Source: Anaerolineae bacterium clx_CAG2 (lineage in GTDB: Bacteria > Chloroflexota > Anaerolineae > JAAEKA01). Taken from it: 39,574 nt of DNA. Positions 20,593 through 27,485 of the stretch are shown in pieces (the first letter of the stretch is position 1; each line of letters starts with the position of its first letter). Below the pieces are notes generated by a model. The model did not search any database. It saw only the letters and a list, made by a program, of their open reading frames with translations, and was not told where the DNA came from. The DNA is taken from assembly GCA_014155705.1 (NCBI GenBank), contig JAAEKA010000304.1, positions 1-39,574 of the forward strand, in the 5' to 3' direction. Made by a program: the position numbers and the translations under genes.

Positions 20593-20657
20593 TAGAAACC
20601 GGGGGGAGGCGTGAGCGCTTCGCGCCTGATCCCGCTAGTACAAACTCCCGGTTTCTA
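20593..20657. repeat. Palindromic element upstream of tkt
   Basis: TAGAAACCGGG (20593-20603) and its exact complement (20647-20657) bound a 65-base unit in the tkt leader region. REP-like; on the RNA it would form a hairpin well upstream of the tkt ribosome site. Confidence 0.6.
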
Positions 20658-20694
20658 GATGATACTCGTTTAGAAGCAGGATTGCCGCAAGTTC

Positions 20695-21171
20695 TTACCG
20701 ATCTGCTGTCGATGGATAGCTCCACATTAGCGTGTGAACCCGGGTGTGTTCAGGTTTTTCGTGGTAGGGCTCGCCATCCAGGGTAAGCCAGGCGTGGCCG
20801 GCGATGTCCTCGCCCAGGCGGCGGGCGCCGAAGTGGATCACCAGCGGCAGTCCGGCGCGGCGCAGGAAATAGTAGCGCAGTAAGGAGCGTCGCAGGCAGA
20901 TGCCCAACGGCCGGCCGGCGCCAAAGGCCGTCAGTGCGTCCACGATCTGGCGCATGGTGTCAGAATCCAGGAACTGCGGTTGGGCCGCTGGCGTCAATGC
21001 CTGCAAAGCCACAGGCAGCGGCTGATCCAGCCGGTCGGGCAGCTCGCGGGCCAAGGCCAGCGCCTCCTGCACGAAATGGCGCCGCTGGCCGTCGGCCATG
21101 GCCGCGACCAGCGTTGCGCTGTAATCAAGTCCGCGGCGCGTGCGGACAACGGTGCGTCGCAAAACAGGCAT
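20695..21171 (-). CDS. Lasso-peptide B2-type transglutaminase-like protein, stand-alone
   Basis: A 158-aa protein of the Transglut_core3 type, the fold of lasso-peptide leader peptidases (B2 proteins). The segment GICLRRSLLRYYFLRRAGLP contains the candidate nucleophile C92; GHAWLTLDGEPYHEK gives H126 and D132, completing a Cys-His-Asp triad. No precursor peptide, B1 recognition protein or asparagine-synthetase-like cyclase is seen beside it, so a lasso pathway is not supported here. Many such proteins occur alone, with unknown peptidase or acyltransferase roles. It is oriented toward tkt but lies 166 bases away and seems to have its own leaderless promoter. Confidence 0.75.
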   Translation of the reverse strand: MPVLRRTVVRTRRGLDYSATLVAAMADGQRRHFVQEALALARELPDRLDQPLPVALQALTPAAQPQFLDSDTMRQIVDALTAFGAGRPLGICLRRSLLRYYFLRRAGLPLVIHFGARRLGEDIAGHAWLTLDGEPYHEKPEHTRVHTLMWSYPSTADR

Positions 21172-21178
21172 GACAGCA

Positions 21179-21208
21179 ATTATACTACCGATCTGGCGAT
21201 CCTGCTAA
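21179..21208 (-). promoter_or_regulatory. Promoter of the B2-like gene, probably leaderless
   Basis: On the minus strand TATAAT (21184-21179) ends 7 bases before the ATG at 21171, the same geometry as the glycosylase promoter at 1728. The -35 (TTAGCA, 21208-21203) is partial with an 18-base spacer. Confidence 0.5.
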
Positions 21209-21322
21209 CCGAATGTGTACAAGAAAATGCCAGACACAGGCAGTATTGTCCAGGTTTTGCGTAGCTGTCCAAAGAAATAAGCCAGGAAAAGTTAATAAGA
21301 GGTTAAAATATTGAACAAAGGC

Positions 21323-21351
21323 TTGACAAGATACGCAATTTCCGCTATAAT
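21323..21351 (+). promoter_or_regulatory. Consensus promoter of the second Crp/Fnr-like gene
   Basis: TTGACA (21323-21328), 17-base spacer, TATAAT (21346-21351): a full-consensus sigma-70 promoter. The leader to the ATG is about 145 bases. Confidence 0.85.
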
Positions 21352-21502
21352 GCCTGTGTAAATCAAAAAAACAAAATCAATGCCCCAATTCACCCGGTTA
21401 ACTAGCAGATATTTCAAAGCCAGCCGGCGGTTGGGGTAAGAACCAGGAAATCGCTGGCATCCAATTGGAGCACAGATCTTCCACATCTCAGAGGAGTTCG
21501 AA

Positions 21503-22177
21503 ATGTCCACACAGCAGAAACGAAAAACGCCTTTGTCGCAGCTAATTGCATCGGTAACTGAAAGCGACGCGGATTTCCAGAAAGCTATTACTACCCGCAC
21601 GTATCGGGCCGGCGAAGTGATCGCAACTCCTGAAGACCTTGCTAACAAGCTATTCATTCTGATGAATGGCAAGGCGCAATTGGTCTGCCAAAACAAAGAA
21701 GGCCGGCGCATGATGATGTCACGGGTAGGGCCTGGCGCGATTTTTGGCGACGGCGCCATGATCACCCGTGAGGCGACGCCTGCAACCTTTGCCGAGGCGT
21801 TGGAGGAAACGACCATCTGGGTTTTGCCTGAGACGCACGCACGAGCCATGACCGAACGCTATCCGATCATCGGCTGGGGCATGCTGCAGACCTTCGGCCG
21901 GCGGCTGCGCCAGGTCGAGGACCGTCTGGAAGAAGTGGCTTACAAGAAGCTGCCCCAGCGGCTGGCCAAGCTGCTGCTGGACCTTTCGACCAGCAACGAC
22001 CGCAGCGCCATCCGTACCAGCCATCAATCTCTGGCGGACATGTTGGGCACCTATCGCGAGACCGTGAGCACGATTCTACGGGGTTTCAAAGCCGATGGTA
22101 TGGTCGAGTTAGGCTATCGCCGCATTTATGTGACTGACCCGGATGCCCTGCAGGCGCTGGCCAGCTCGTGGGATTAA
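21503..22177 (+). CDS. Crp/Fnr-family transcription regulator
   Basis: A 224-aa regulator with a cyclic-nucleotide-type beta-roll (about 25-140), dimer helix (TFGRRLRQVEDRLEEVAYKKLPQRLAKLLL) and winged helix (TSHQSLADMLGTYRETVSTILRGF). The phosphate cassette reads FGDGAMITREATPATFAEA, lacking the Arg-Ser/Thr-Ala of cAMP binders, so the ligand is unknown. No Fnr-type cysteine cluster. It is a clear relative of the regulator at 10063 (shared GTYRET recognition helix), so the two may read similar sites. The ATG follows AGAGGAG. It is transcribed alone from a consensus promoter, suggesting high basal expression or repression by a factor I cannot see. Confidence 0.9.
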   Translation: MSTQQKRKTPLSQLIASVTESDADFQKAITTRTYRAGEVIATPEDLANKLFILMNGKAQLVCQNKEGRRMMMSRVGPGAIFGDGAMITREATPATFAEALEETTIWVLPETHARAMTERYPIIGWGMLQTFGRRLRQVEDRLEEVAYKKLPQRLAKLLLDLSTSNDRSAIRTSHQSLADMLGTYRETVSTILRGFKADGMVELGYRRIYVTDPDALQALASSWD

Positions 22178-22252
22178 TTGGGACGAGACAGAGCGACAGA
22201 CTGGGATGAGGTAGATTGGTACGAGGCAGAGCGATAGATTGGAATGTGTTGG
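22177..22252. repeat. Two tandem 38-base repeats
   Basis: 22177-22214 and 22215-22252 are degenerate direct copies of a unit beginning ATTGGKACGAG. The first copy starts at the stop codon of the Crp-like gene. The rest of 22253-22418 holds only low-complexity GTG-rich sequence. Confidence 0.6.
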
Positions 22253-22418
22253 ATTGACGAGCAAATGATTGAAATGGCGTACAAGCCGCTGATCCCGGCG
22301 GTCAGTCAAGACGGTGAAAGCAGATAGTGTGTGACAAGAGATGCGTTGGACTGTATGAGACTAAGTGGAGATCAGCGGGACGAGTGAGACAGTGTGAGTG
22401 TGTGGGTGTGGTGTGAGG

Positions 22419-22450
22419 CAATGCCGGGCGACGCAAGAAGCCCGGCATTG
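22419..22450 (+). terminator. GC-rich hairpin downstream of the Crp-like gene
   Basis: CAATGCCGGGC and its exact complement around a 10-base loop. No T-run follows, so intrinsic termination is uncertain. Confidence 0.45.
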
Positions 22451-22472
22451 TCGCGTCTGGGAACTGCACAGA

Positions 22473-22501
22473 TTGCCACAAACTACAAGTGGCGGTACAA
22501 T
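22473..22501 (+). promoter_or_regulatory. Promoter of the methyltransferase at 22556
   Basis: TTGCCA (22473-22478), 17-base spacer, TACAAT (22496-22501). The short leader can fold (AGCAGC against GCTGCT) before the ribosome site CAGGAG. Confidence 0.6.
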
Positions 22502-22555
22502 GTCATAGCAGCAGCCCTTGTGCGCTGCTGAACGATCTTTGTCAGGAGTACCCCC

Positions 22556-23479
22556 ATGGACACAGTGCTGCGATCCCCCCAACAGACAGTGCTTATTGGC
22601 CCTAACCGGCCATTTGTGGTTATCGGAGAGCGCATCAACCCCACCGGCCGCAAGGCGTTGGCGGCTGAAATGGCTGCGGGCGACTTCAGCCGGGTCATTG
22701 CGGACGCCCTTGCCCAGGTTCAGGCCGGCGCCCATGTGCTGGACGTCAACTCGGGCGTGCCGCTGACCGACGAGGCGGAGATCATGGCCGAAGCGATCCG
22801 TCTTGTGCAGGCCACGGTGGACGTGCCGGTGTGCATCGACTCGTCGGTGGTCGCGGCGCTGGCTGCCGGCCTGAAGGCCGCCACGGGTAAGCCGCTGGTC
22901 AACTCGGTCACCGGCGAGGAAGAGCGGCTGGAGGCGGTGCTGCCTCTGGTGGCTGAGCGCGGCGCGGCCGTGATCGCCATCAGCAACGACGAGACTGGCA
23001 TCTCCTACGACCCGCGTGAGCGCTTCAGGATCGCTAAGAAGATCGTTGAGCGAGCCGAGAGCTACGGCATTCCGCGCCAGGACGTGCTGATCGACCCGCT
23101 GGCCATGCCGGTGGGCGCGGTACAGGGGGCGGGCAACCACCTGTTCCAGATCGTGCGCATGGTGCGCGAGGAGTTGGGCTGCAACACCATCTGCGGCGCC
23201 AGCAACATTTCCTTCGGCCTGCCCAACCGCAAGACGCTCAATGCCACCTTCGTCGCGATGGCCATTGCGGCCGGCCTGCCCTGCGCCATCACCAACCCGT
23301 TGGAGCCGGAGATCATGGCCGCGATCCGCGCCGCCGACGTGATGATGGGCTATGACGACAACTGCGCGGCCTGGATCATGTCCCAGCGTCAGGCGGCAGC
23401 CAGCGGCGCAGCGCCCACTGGCGCCGGCGACGAGCGCACATCGCGGCGGGCCGCCCGCGAGGCGCGGCGAGGGCAGTAG
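22556..23479 (+). CDS. Methyltetrahydrofolate:corrinoid methyltransferase (pterin-binding family)
   Basis: A 307-aa TIM-barrel protein of the pterin-binding (dihydropteroate synthase-like) family, closest in pattern to methyltransferases that pass the methyl group of methyl-tetrahydrofolate to a corrinoid protein (AcsE/MtgA type). Landmarks are VIGERINPTGRK (folate pocket), HVLDVNSGVP, VPVCIDSS, KPLVNSVTGEEER and CGASNISFGLPNRKTLNATF. The last 30 or so residues (Ala/Arg rich) extend beyond the barrel. No corrinoid protein, CO dehydrogenase or methyltransferase partner lies beside it, so whether it serves a Wood-Ljungdahl-type or a demethylation pathway is open. Monocistronic, with promoter upstream and hairpin downstream. 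Confidence 0.85.
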   Translation: MDTVLRSPQQTVLIGPNRPFVVIGERINPTGRKALAAEMAAGDFSRVIADALAQVQAGAHVLDVNSGVPLTDEAEIMAEAIRLVQATVDVPVCIDSSVVAALAAGLKAATGKPLVNSVTGEEERLEAVLPLVAERGAAVIAISNDETGISYDPRERFRIAKKIVERAESYGIPRQDVLIDPLAMPVGAVQGAGNHLFQIVRMVREELGCNTICGASNISFGLPNRKTLNATFVAMAIAAGLPCAITNPLEPEIMAAIRAADVMMGYDDNCAAWIMSQRQAAASGAAPTGAGDERTSRRAAREARRGQ

Positions 23480-23491
23480 GGCAAACTCAGG

Positions 23492-23516
23492 CAGAGGCGC
23501 CGAAATGGCGCCTCTG
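23492..23516 (+). terminator. Hairpin downstream of the methyltransferase
   Basis: CAGAGGCGCC and its exact complement around GAAAT. A stable stem 12 bases after the stop codon, without a long T-run. Confidence 0.6.
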
Positions 23517-23537
23517 TAACTACTATCAGCCAGGCAG

Positions 23538-23598
23538 ACAAGGGCAGAGAGCGGAGTGGCTCGTCGATAGCGATGGCCGCCGCATTCTCTGCCCTTGT
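23538..23598. repeat. Long inverted repeat between methyltransferase and aminotransferase
   Basis: ACAAGGGCAGAGA (23538-23550) and its exact complement (23586-23598) with a 35-base loop. It is followed by GACCCTTCGCC and CTCAGGGTGACAGG (23617-23644), a second REP-like motif. Confidence 0.6.
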
Positions 23599-23674
23599 TG
23601 GCTTTCACCCATCAAGACCCTTCGCCAAGCCTCAGGGTGACAGGCTGAAGTATATCCCTTGACACGAGGTACCC

Positions 23675-24754
23675 ATGTCTCACACCAAGCTCTTTATTCC
23701 CGGACCCACCGAAGTACGCTCCGACGTGCTCCAGGCGCAGATCGCTCCCATGATCGGCCACCGCAGCAGCGACTGCGACGCCTTGATCGCCAGCGTCGAG
23801 AGCAAAATCAAGCAGGTTTTCATGACCGACAACCGGGTCTACATCCTGGCCGCGTCCGGCTCTGGCCTGCAGGAGGCTGCGATCCGCAACGGCGTGCGCG
23901 AGGGCCGGCGCGTGGCCAACTTCGTCAACGGCGCGTTCAGCCAACGCTGGCACGACGTGTCCGTGGGCTGCGGCAAACAGGCCGTCAAGTTCGACGTGCC
24001 CTGGGGCCAGCCAGTGCGGCCAGCCGACGTCGAGGCGGCTCTGGCCAGCGGCGACTGGGACGCGATCACCGTGGTCCACAACGAGACCAGCACCGGCGTC
24101 GCCAGCCCCGTGGGCGAGATTTCGGCCCTGCTGCACGCCCGGTACCCCGACACCCTGCTCTTCGTGGACGCAGTCAGCAGCATCGGCGGCGACTGGATAC
24201 CCGCCGACGAATGGAGACTGGACATCTGCCTGACCTCATCGCAAAAGGCGCTGGCTCTGCCGCCCGGCCTCGCTTTCGCAGCCGTCAGCGACCGCGTGCT
24301 GGCCCGGGCCAAGGAAGTGACCGGCCGCGGCTGGTACTTCGACTTTCTGGTGCTTGAAAAGTATCTGGTTAAAAACACCACGCCCGCCACACCCGCCATC
24401 AGTCTGCTGCGAGCCGCCGACCTGCAACTGGACTTCATCCTGGCCGAGGGCGTGGCCGCGCGCGTCGAGCGCCACCGCCGGCTGGCCGCCATGACCCAAC
24501 AATGGGCGCTGGCGCACGGCTTCGGCCTTTTCGCCGCTGATGGCCACCGCTCGCAGACCGTGACCTGCGTCGAGAACACCCCTGGCATCGACTACGCAGC
24601 GCTGAGCAAATTCCTCAAGAGTCGCGGTCTGGCCATCTCCAACGGCTACGGCGATCTGAAGGGCAAGACCTTCCGCATCGCGCACATGGGCGACGTGACG
24701 GAGGCAGACATGCAGGAGGTGCTGGGGACGATGAGTGAGTTCGTGAGGGACTGA
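23675..24754 (+). CDS. Class V aminotransferase (serine/alanine-glyoxylate type)
   Basis: A 359-aa fold-type I PLP enzyme. The N-terminus FIPGPTEVRSDVLQAQIAPMIGHRS is the classic start of serine-pyruvate/alanine-glyoxylate aminotransferases. The PLP Lys is K191 in TSSQKALALPPGL, and VDAVSSIGGD carries the PLP-ring Asp. The C-terminus KTFRIAHMGDVTEADM fits as well. It probably transfers the amino group of serine or alanine to an oxo acid; phosphoserine aminotransferase is less likely from the motif set. The neighbouring folate methyltransferase would fit serine/glycine one-carbon metabolism, but the two are separated by hairpins. GAGGT precedes the ATG. Confidence 0.88.
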   Translation: MSHTKLFIPGPTEVRSDVLQAQIAPMIGHRSSDCDALIASVESKIKQVFMTDNRVYILAASGSGLQEAAIRNGVREGRRVANFVNGAFSQRWHDVSVGCGKQAVKFDVPWGQPVRPADVEAALASGDWDAITVVHNETSTGVASPVGEISALLHARYPDTLLFVDAVSSIGGDWIPADEWRLDICLTSSQKALALPPGLAFAAVSDRVLARAKEVTGRGWYFDFLVLEKYLVKNTTPATPAISLLRAADLQLDFILAEGVAARVERHRRLAAMTQQWALAHGFGLFAADGHRSQTVTCVENTPGIDYAALSKFLKSRGLAISNGYGDLKGKTFRIAHMGDVTEADMQEVLGTMSEFVRD

Positions 24755-24765
24755 GGAAAGCCCAT

Positions 24766-24793
24766 TTGCACATCGTTCGCTTTGGGCTATAAT
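24766..24793 (+). promoter_or_regulatory. Promoter of the nucleotidyltransferase/radical SAM cluster
   Basis: TTGCAC (24766-24771), 16-base spacer, TATAAT (24788-24793). It is the only clear promoter before the long plus-strand cluster. Confidence 0.65.
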
Positions 24794-24851
24794 GGCCGAA
24801 CTAGCGACCCCTGACCAAATCACAATTCATTCGATGGCCTGAGGATGTCCC

Positions 24852-25796
24852 ATGCGAGTCAACGGTAGCACTCAGCACCAAGACGCGCTTTTGCAGCAGG
24901 CCATTCTGCAGACCCTGGTCTACGCCGACCTTTTCGACTATCCCCTGACCCCCAACGAAGTCATCCGCTATCTTGGGGTGTCTGCAGAAGCGGCGACTAT
25001 ACTCGAACAGTTGGACCAAAGCGCTGCCAGCGGGATCCTGGTGCGATACAATGGCTACGTCGCCCTGCCTGGCCGGGATGGCTTATTCGCCGTGCGCGCG
25101 CGGCGCGAGCAGGCGGCGGCCAGCCAGTGGCCGGCTGCGCGGCGCTACGTCCATTGGTTGGCGCTGATCCCCTTCGTGCGCATGGTGGCGGTCACCGGCG
25201 CCCTGGCCGTGAACAATGTCGAGGCCGACGACGACATCGACCTGTTCATCGTCACCCAGCCCGGCCGGGTCTGGCTCTGCCGCGCGCTGGTCATCCTGCT
25301 GGTGCGGCTGGCGGCCCTGGCAGGGGACGAGGTGTGCCCCAACTACTTTCTGTCAGAGCAACGTCTGGTGTTCGACGATCGCACCCTCTTCGCCGCCCGC
25401 GAGGTAACCCAGATGGTACCGCTCTATGGTCCGGACATCTACTGGCGCATTCGCCAGCTCAACGGCTGGGTCGACGACTTGCTGCCACAGGCAGACGCTC
25501 CGCCGCAGCCGGACTACCACCGCGGTGCTCATGGCGAGGCATGGATTGAACCAGGCCGCCTGGAACGAGCCATCAAACGGACGGCTGAGGCGCTGCTGGG
25601 CGGCGCGCTGGGCGCACGTTTGGACCATTGGGAGATGCAGCGCAAGGTGCGCAAGTTCACCGCCATTGCGCAACGGCGCGGCGGCAGCGTTGTTTTCACG
25701 GCCGATATCTGCAAGGGCCACTTCAACCGCCACGACCAGCGCATCCTGCGCGAGTTCGAGGCCGAGTTGGCGCACCACGGGCTGCGTGAAACGTGA
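24852..25796 (+). CDS. Nucleotidyltransferase-like protein with altered G-S motif
   Basis: A 314-aa soluble protein. The N-terminal 80 residues (ILQTLVYADLFDYPLTPNEVIRYLGVS) look like a winged-helix DNA- or protein-binding domain. The middle has VTGALAVNNVEADDDIDLFIVT: the nucleotidyltransferase pattern hG-S-x9-13-D-h-D-h with D128 and D130 as metal ligands, but Ala 117 replaces the usual Ser after G116. Such proteins are seen beside B12-binding radical SAM clusters; no activity is known to me. The stop codon is inside a heptamer array unit. It is first in the gene cluster and has its own promoter. Confidence 0.6.
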   Translation: MRVNGSTQHQDALLQQAILQTLVYADLFDYPLTPNEVIRYLGVSAEAATILEQLDQSAASGILVRYNGYVALPGRDGLFAVRARREQAAASQWPAARRYVHWLALIPFVRMVAVTGALAVNNVEADDDIDLFIVTQPGRVWLCRALVILLVRLAALAGDEVCPNYFLSEQRLVFDDRTLFAAREVTQMVPLYGPDIYWRIRQLNGWVDDLLPQADAPPQPDYHRGAHGEAWIEPGRLERAIKRTAEALLGGALGARLDHWEMQRKVRKFTAIAQRRGGSVVFTADICKGHFNRHDQRILREFEAELAHHGLRET

Positions 25797-25877
25797 TGCC
25801 TAACCCGTGATGCGTAACCAGAAGACGACTCCCGCACACTCCGGGTTACGAGTTACTCGGTGCGAGTTACGTCTCAT
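25792..25877. repeat. Heptamer repeat array between nucleotidyltransferase and radical SAM genes
   Basis: Units CGTGATG, CCTAACC, CGTGATG, CGTAACC (25792-25819) and an opposed set GGGTTAC, GAGTTAC, TCGGTGC, GAGTTAC (25843-25870). The first unit holds the TGA stop of the preceding gene. A GTG in the array opens a false upstream start for the next gene. Confidence 0.7.
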
Positions 25878-25916
25878 ACAGCGCCTTTCATCGCTGCACA
25901 GAATCGATCACCACCC

Positions 25917-27464
25917 ATGACAGACATCCTCCTCGGCCAGTCCTACTACCTGCGTTTCGATCCCAAGCTGTGGGAGGCAATGCAGCCGTATCCACCGCTG
26001 GGCACGCTCTACGCGGCAGCCTTTGTGCGCGCCCGCGGCTACGATGTGGCCCTCTTCGACGCCATGCTGGCCGATTCGGAGCAGCGCTGGGCCGAGGCGC
26101 TGAACCAGCACCGGCCGCGCTTCGCCGTGCTGTTCGAGGACAACTTCAACTATCTGAGCAAGATGTGTCTCCTCCGGATGCGCACGGCGGCCTTCACCAT
26201 GGCCGGCATGGCCAAAGCGCGCGGCTGCACGGTCATTGCCTGCGGCGCCGACGCCACCGATCACGCGGCCGATTACTTTCAGAGCGGCGTGGACTACGTC
26301 CTGCTGGGTGAAGGCGAAGCCACCCTGGCCGACCTGGTCGACTCCCTCACCGGTCGTAGCAGCATGAAACCCGCTCAAATCCCCGGCCTGGCTTATTCGC
26401 ACTGCGCATTAACTATTGACAATTCACCGTTGACCATTGACCATTCCCCTCCCCGTCCCCCACTGCGCGACCCGGACAGCCTGCCGTGGCCGGCCTGGGA
26501 TCTGGTCAACGTGGAACAGTACCGCCGGATCTGGCTGGAACGGCACGGCTATGCTTCCATGAACATGGCCACAACGCGCGGCTGCCCATATCACTGTAAC
26601 TGGTGCGCCAAGCCGATCTGGGGCCAGCGCTACGCCAGCCGAAGCCCGCAGCATGTGGCTGCGGAGATGGCCTGGCTCAAAGCCACCTATCGCCCCGATT
26701 ACATCTCGTTCGTGGATGACATCATGGGTCTCAAGCCCGGCTGGATAGAACGCTTCGCCGACGAGGTGGAGCAACAAGGGGCCAAGATTCCCTTCAAATG
26801 CCTGAGCCGCGTCGATCTGCTGCTGCGGCCGGGCGAGATCGACGCGTTGCGCCGGGCCGGCGCACAGATCGTCTGGGTCGGCGCGGAGTCCGGCTCGCAA
26901 AAGATCCTGGACGCCATGGAGAAGGGCACGACCGTGGAACAGATCTACGAGGCCAGCCGGCGTTTGCACGCCGCGGGCATCCAGGTGGCCTTTTTCCTGC
27001 AGTTCGGCTATCCTGGCGAGACGCGCGCCGACATCGAGCTGACCTTGCAGATGGTGAGAGACTGCCAGCCCGACGACATCGGCATGTCGGTCAGCTATCC
27101 GCTGCCGGGCACACCCTTCTACGACCGCGTGCGCGGCGAGCTGGGCGCCAAGCAGAACTGGCAAGACTCCAGCGACCTGGCCATGCTCTACCAGGGTCCG
27201 TATCCCACCGAGTTCTACCGTCAGCTTCACACCGTGTTGCACAAAGAATTTCGCACCCGCAAGACCTGGCAAGCGCTCACCCGGCGCAACGGCTCAACCC
27301 GGCCCAGTCCGCGCCAGCTTGGCTCCATGGTCTACCATCGGGCGACGCTGCCGCTGGCCCGGCAGAAGTTGACCCGCCTGGAGACCGCGCCGCACCAGGG
27401 CCTGGGCCCGCTCGGCCACAGTATGAGCCAGCAGGCCGCTGCCACGCCCAGCCCACAGGAATGA
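25917..27464 (+). CDS. B12-binding-type radical SAM protein 1
   Basis: A 515-aa enzyme of the B12-binding-domain radical SAM class. The N-terminal domain (1-150) has the Rossmann pattern of this class (PYPPLGTLYAAAFVRARGYDVALFDAM, YVLLGEGEATLADLVDSL) but no obvious DxHxxG cobalt-ligand motif. The radical SAM domain starts with ATTRGCPYHCNWC (C223, C227, C230 bind the 4Fe-4S cluster), then VDDIMGLKPGW, IVWVGAESGSQKILDAMEKG and QFGYPGE. The linker at about 165-178 is coded by six 7-base repeats (26408-26449) and reads as repeated LTIDNSP/LTIDHSP. The ATG at 25917 was chosen because an earlier GTG lies in repeat DNA. Substrate unknown; likely a methyl transfer or C-C/C-S chemistry. Confidence 0.85.
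   Translation: MTDILLGQSYYLRFDPKLWEAMQPYPPLGTLYAAAFVRARGYDVALFDAMLADSEQRWAEALNQHRPRFAVLFEDNFNYLSKMCLLRMRTAAFTMAGMAKARGCTVIACGADATDHAADYFQSGVDYVLLGEGEATLADLVDSLTGRSSMKPAQIPGLAYSHCALTIDNSPLTIDHSPPRPPLRDPDSLPWPAWDLVNVEQYRRIWLERHGYASMNMATTRGCPYHCNWCAKPIWGQRYASRSPQHVAAEMAWLKATYRPDYISFVDDIMGLKPGWIERFADEVEQQGAKIPFKCLSRVDLLLRPGEIDALRRAGAQIVWVGAESGSQKILDAMEKGTTVEQIYEASRRLHAAGIQVAFFLQFGYPGETRADIELTLQMVRDCQPDDIGMSVSYPLPGTPFYDRVRGELGAKQNWQDSSDLAMLYQGPYPTEFYRQLHTVLHKEFRTRKTWQALTRRNGSTRPSPRQLGSMVYHRATLPLARQKLTRLETAPHQGLGPLGHSMSQQAAATPSPQE
26408..26449. repeat. Six heptamers in frame inside radical SAM gene 1
   Basis: ATTAACT, ATTGACA, ATTCACC, GTTGACC, ATTGACC, ATTCCCC in immediate succession. Three units make 21 bases, so the protein shows a 7-residue repeat (LTIDNSP, LTIDHSP). 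It lies in the linker between the two domains. Confidence 0.85.
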
Positions 27465-27485
27465 AGCGCCCTCGGGCTCAGATCC

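Noticed and set aside
20695-21171. A lasso-peptide biosynthesis locus
   Set aside because: Only a B2-type protein is present; no precursor, B1 or cyclase gene in the window.
21380-21439. A 19-codon upstream reading frame in the leader of the second Crp-like gene
   Set aside because: No Shine-Dalgarno sequence and no run of regulatory codons; likely chance.
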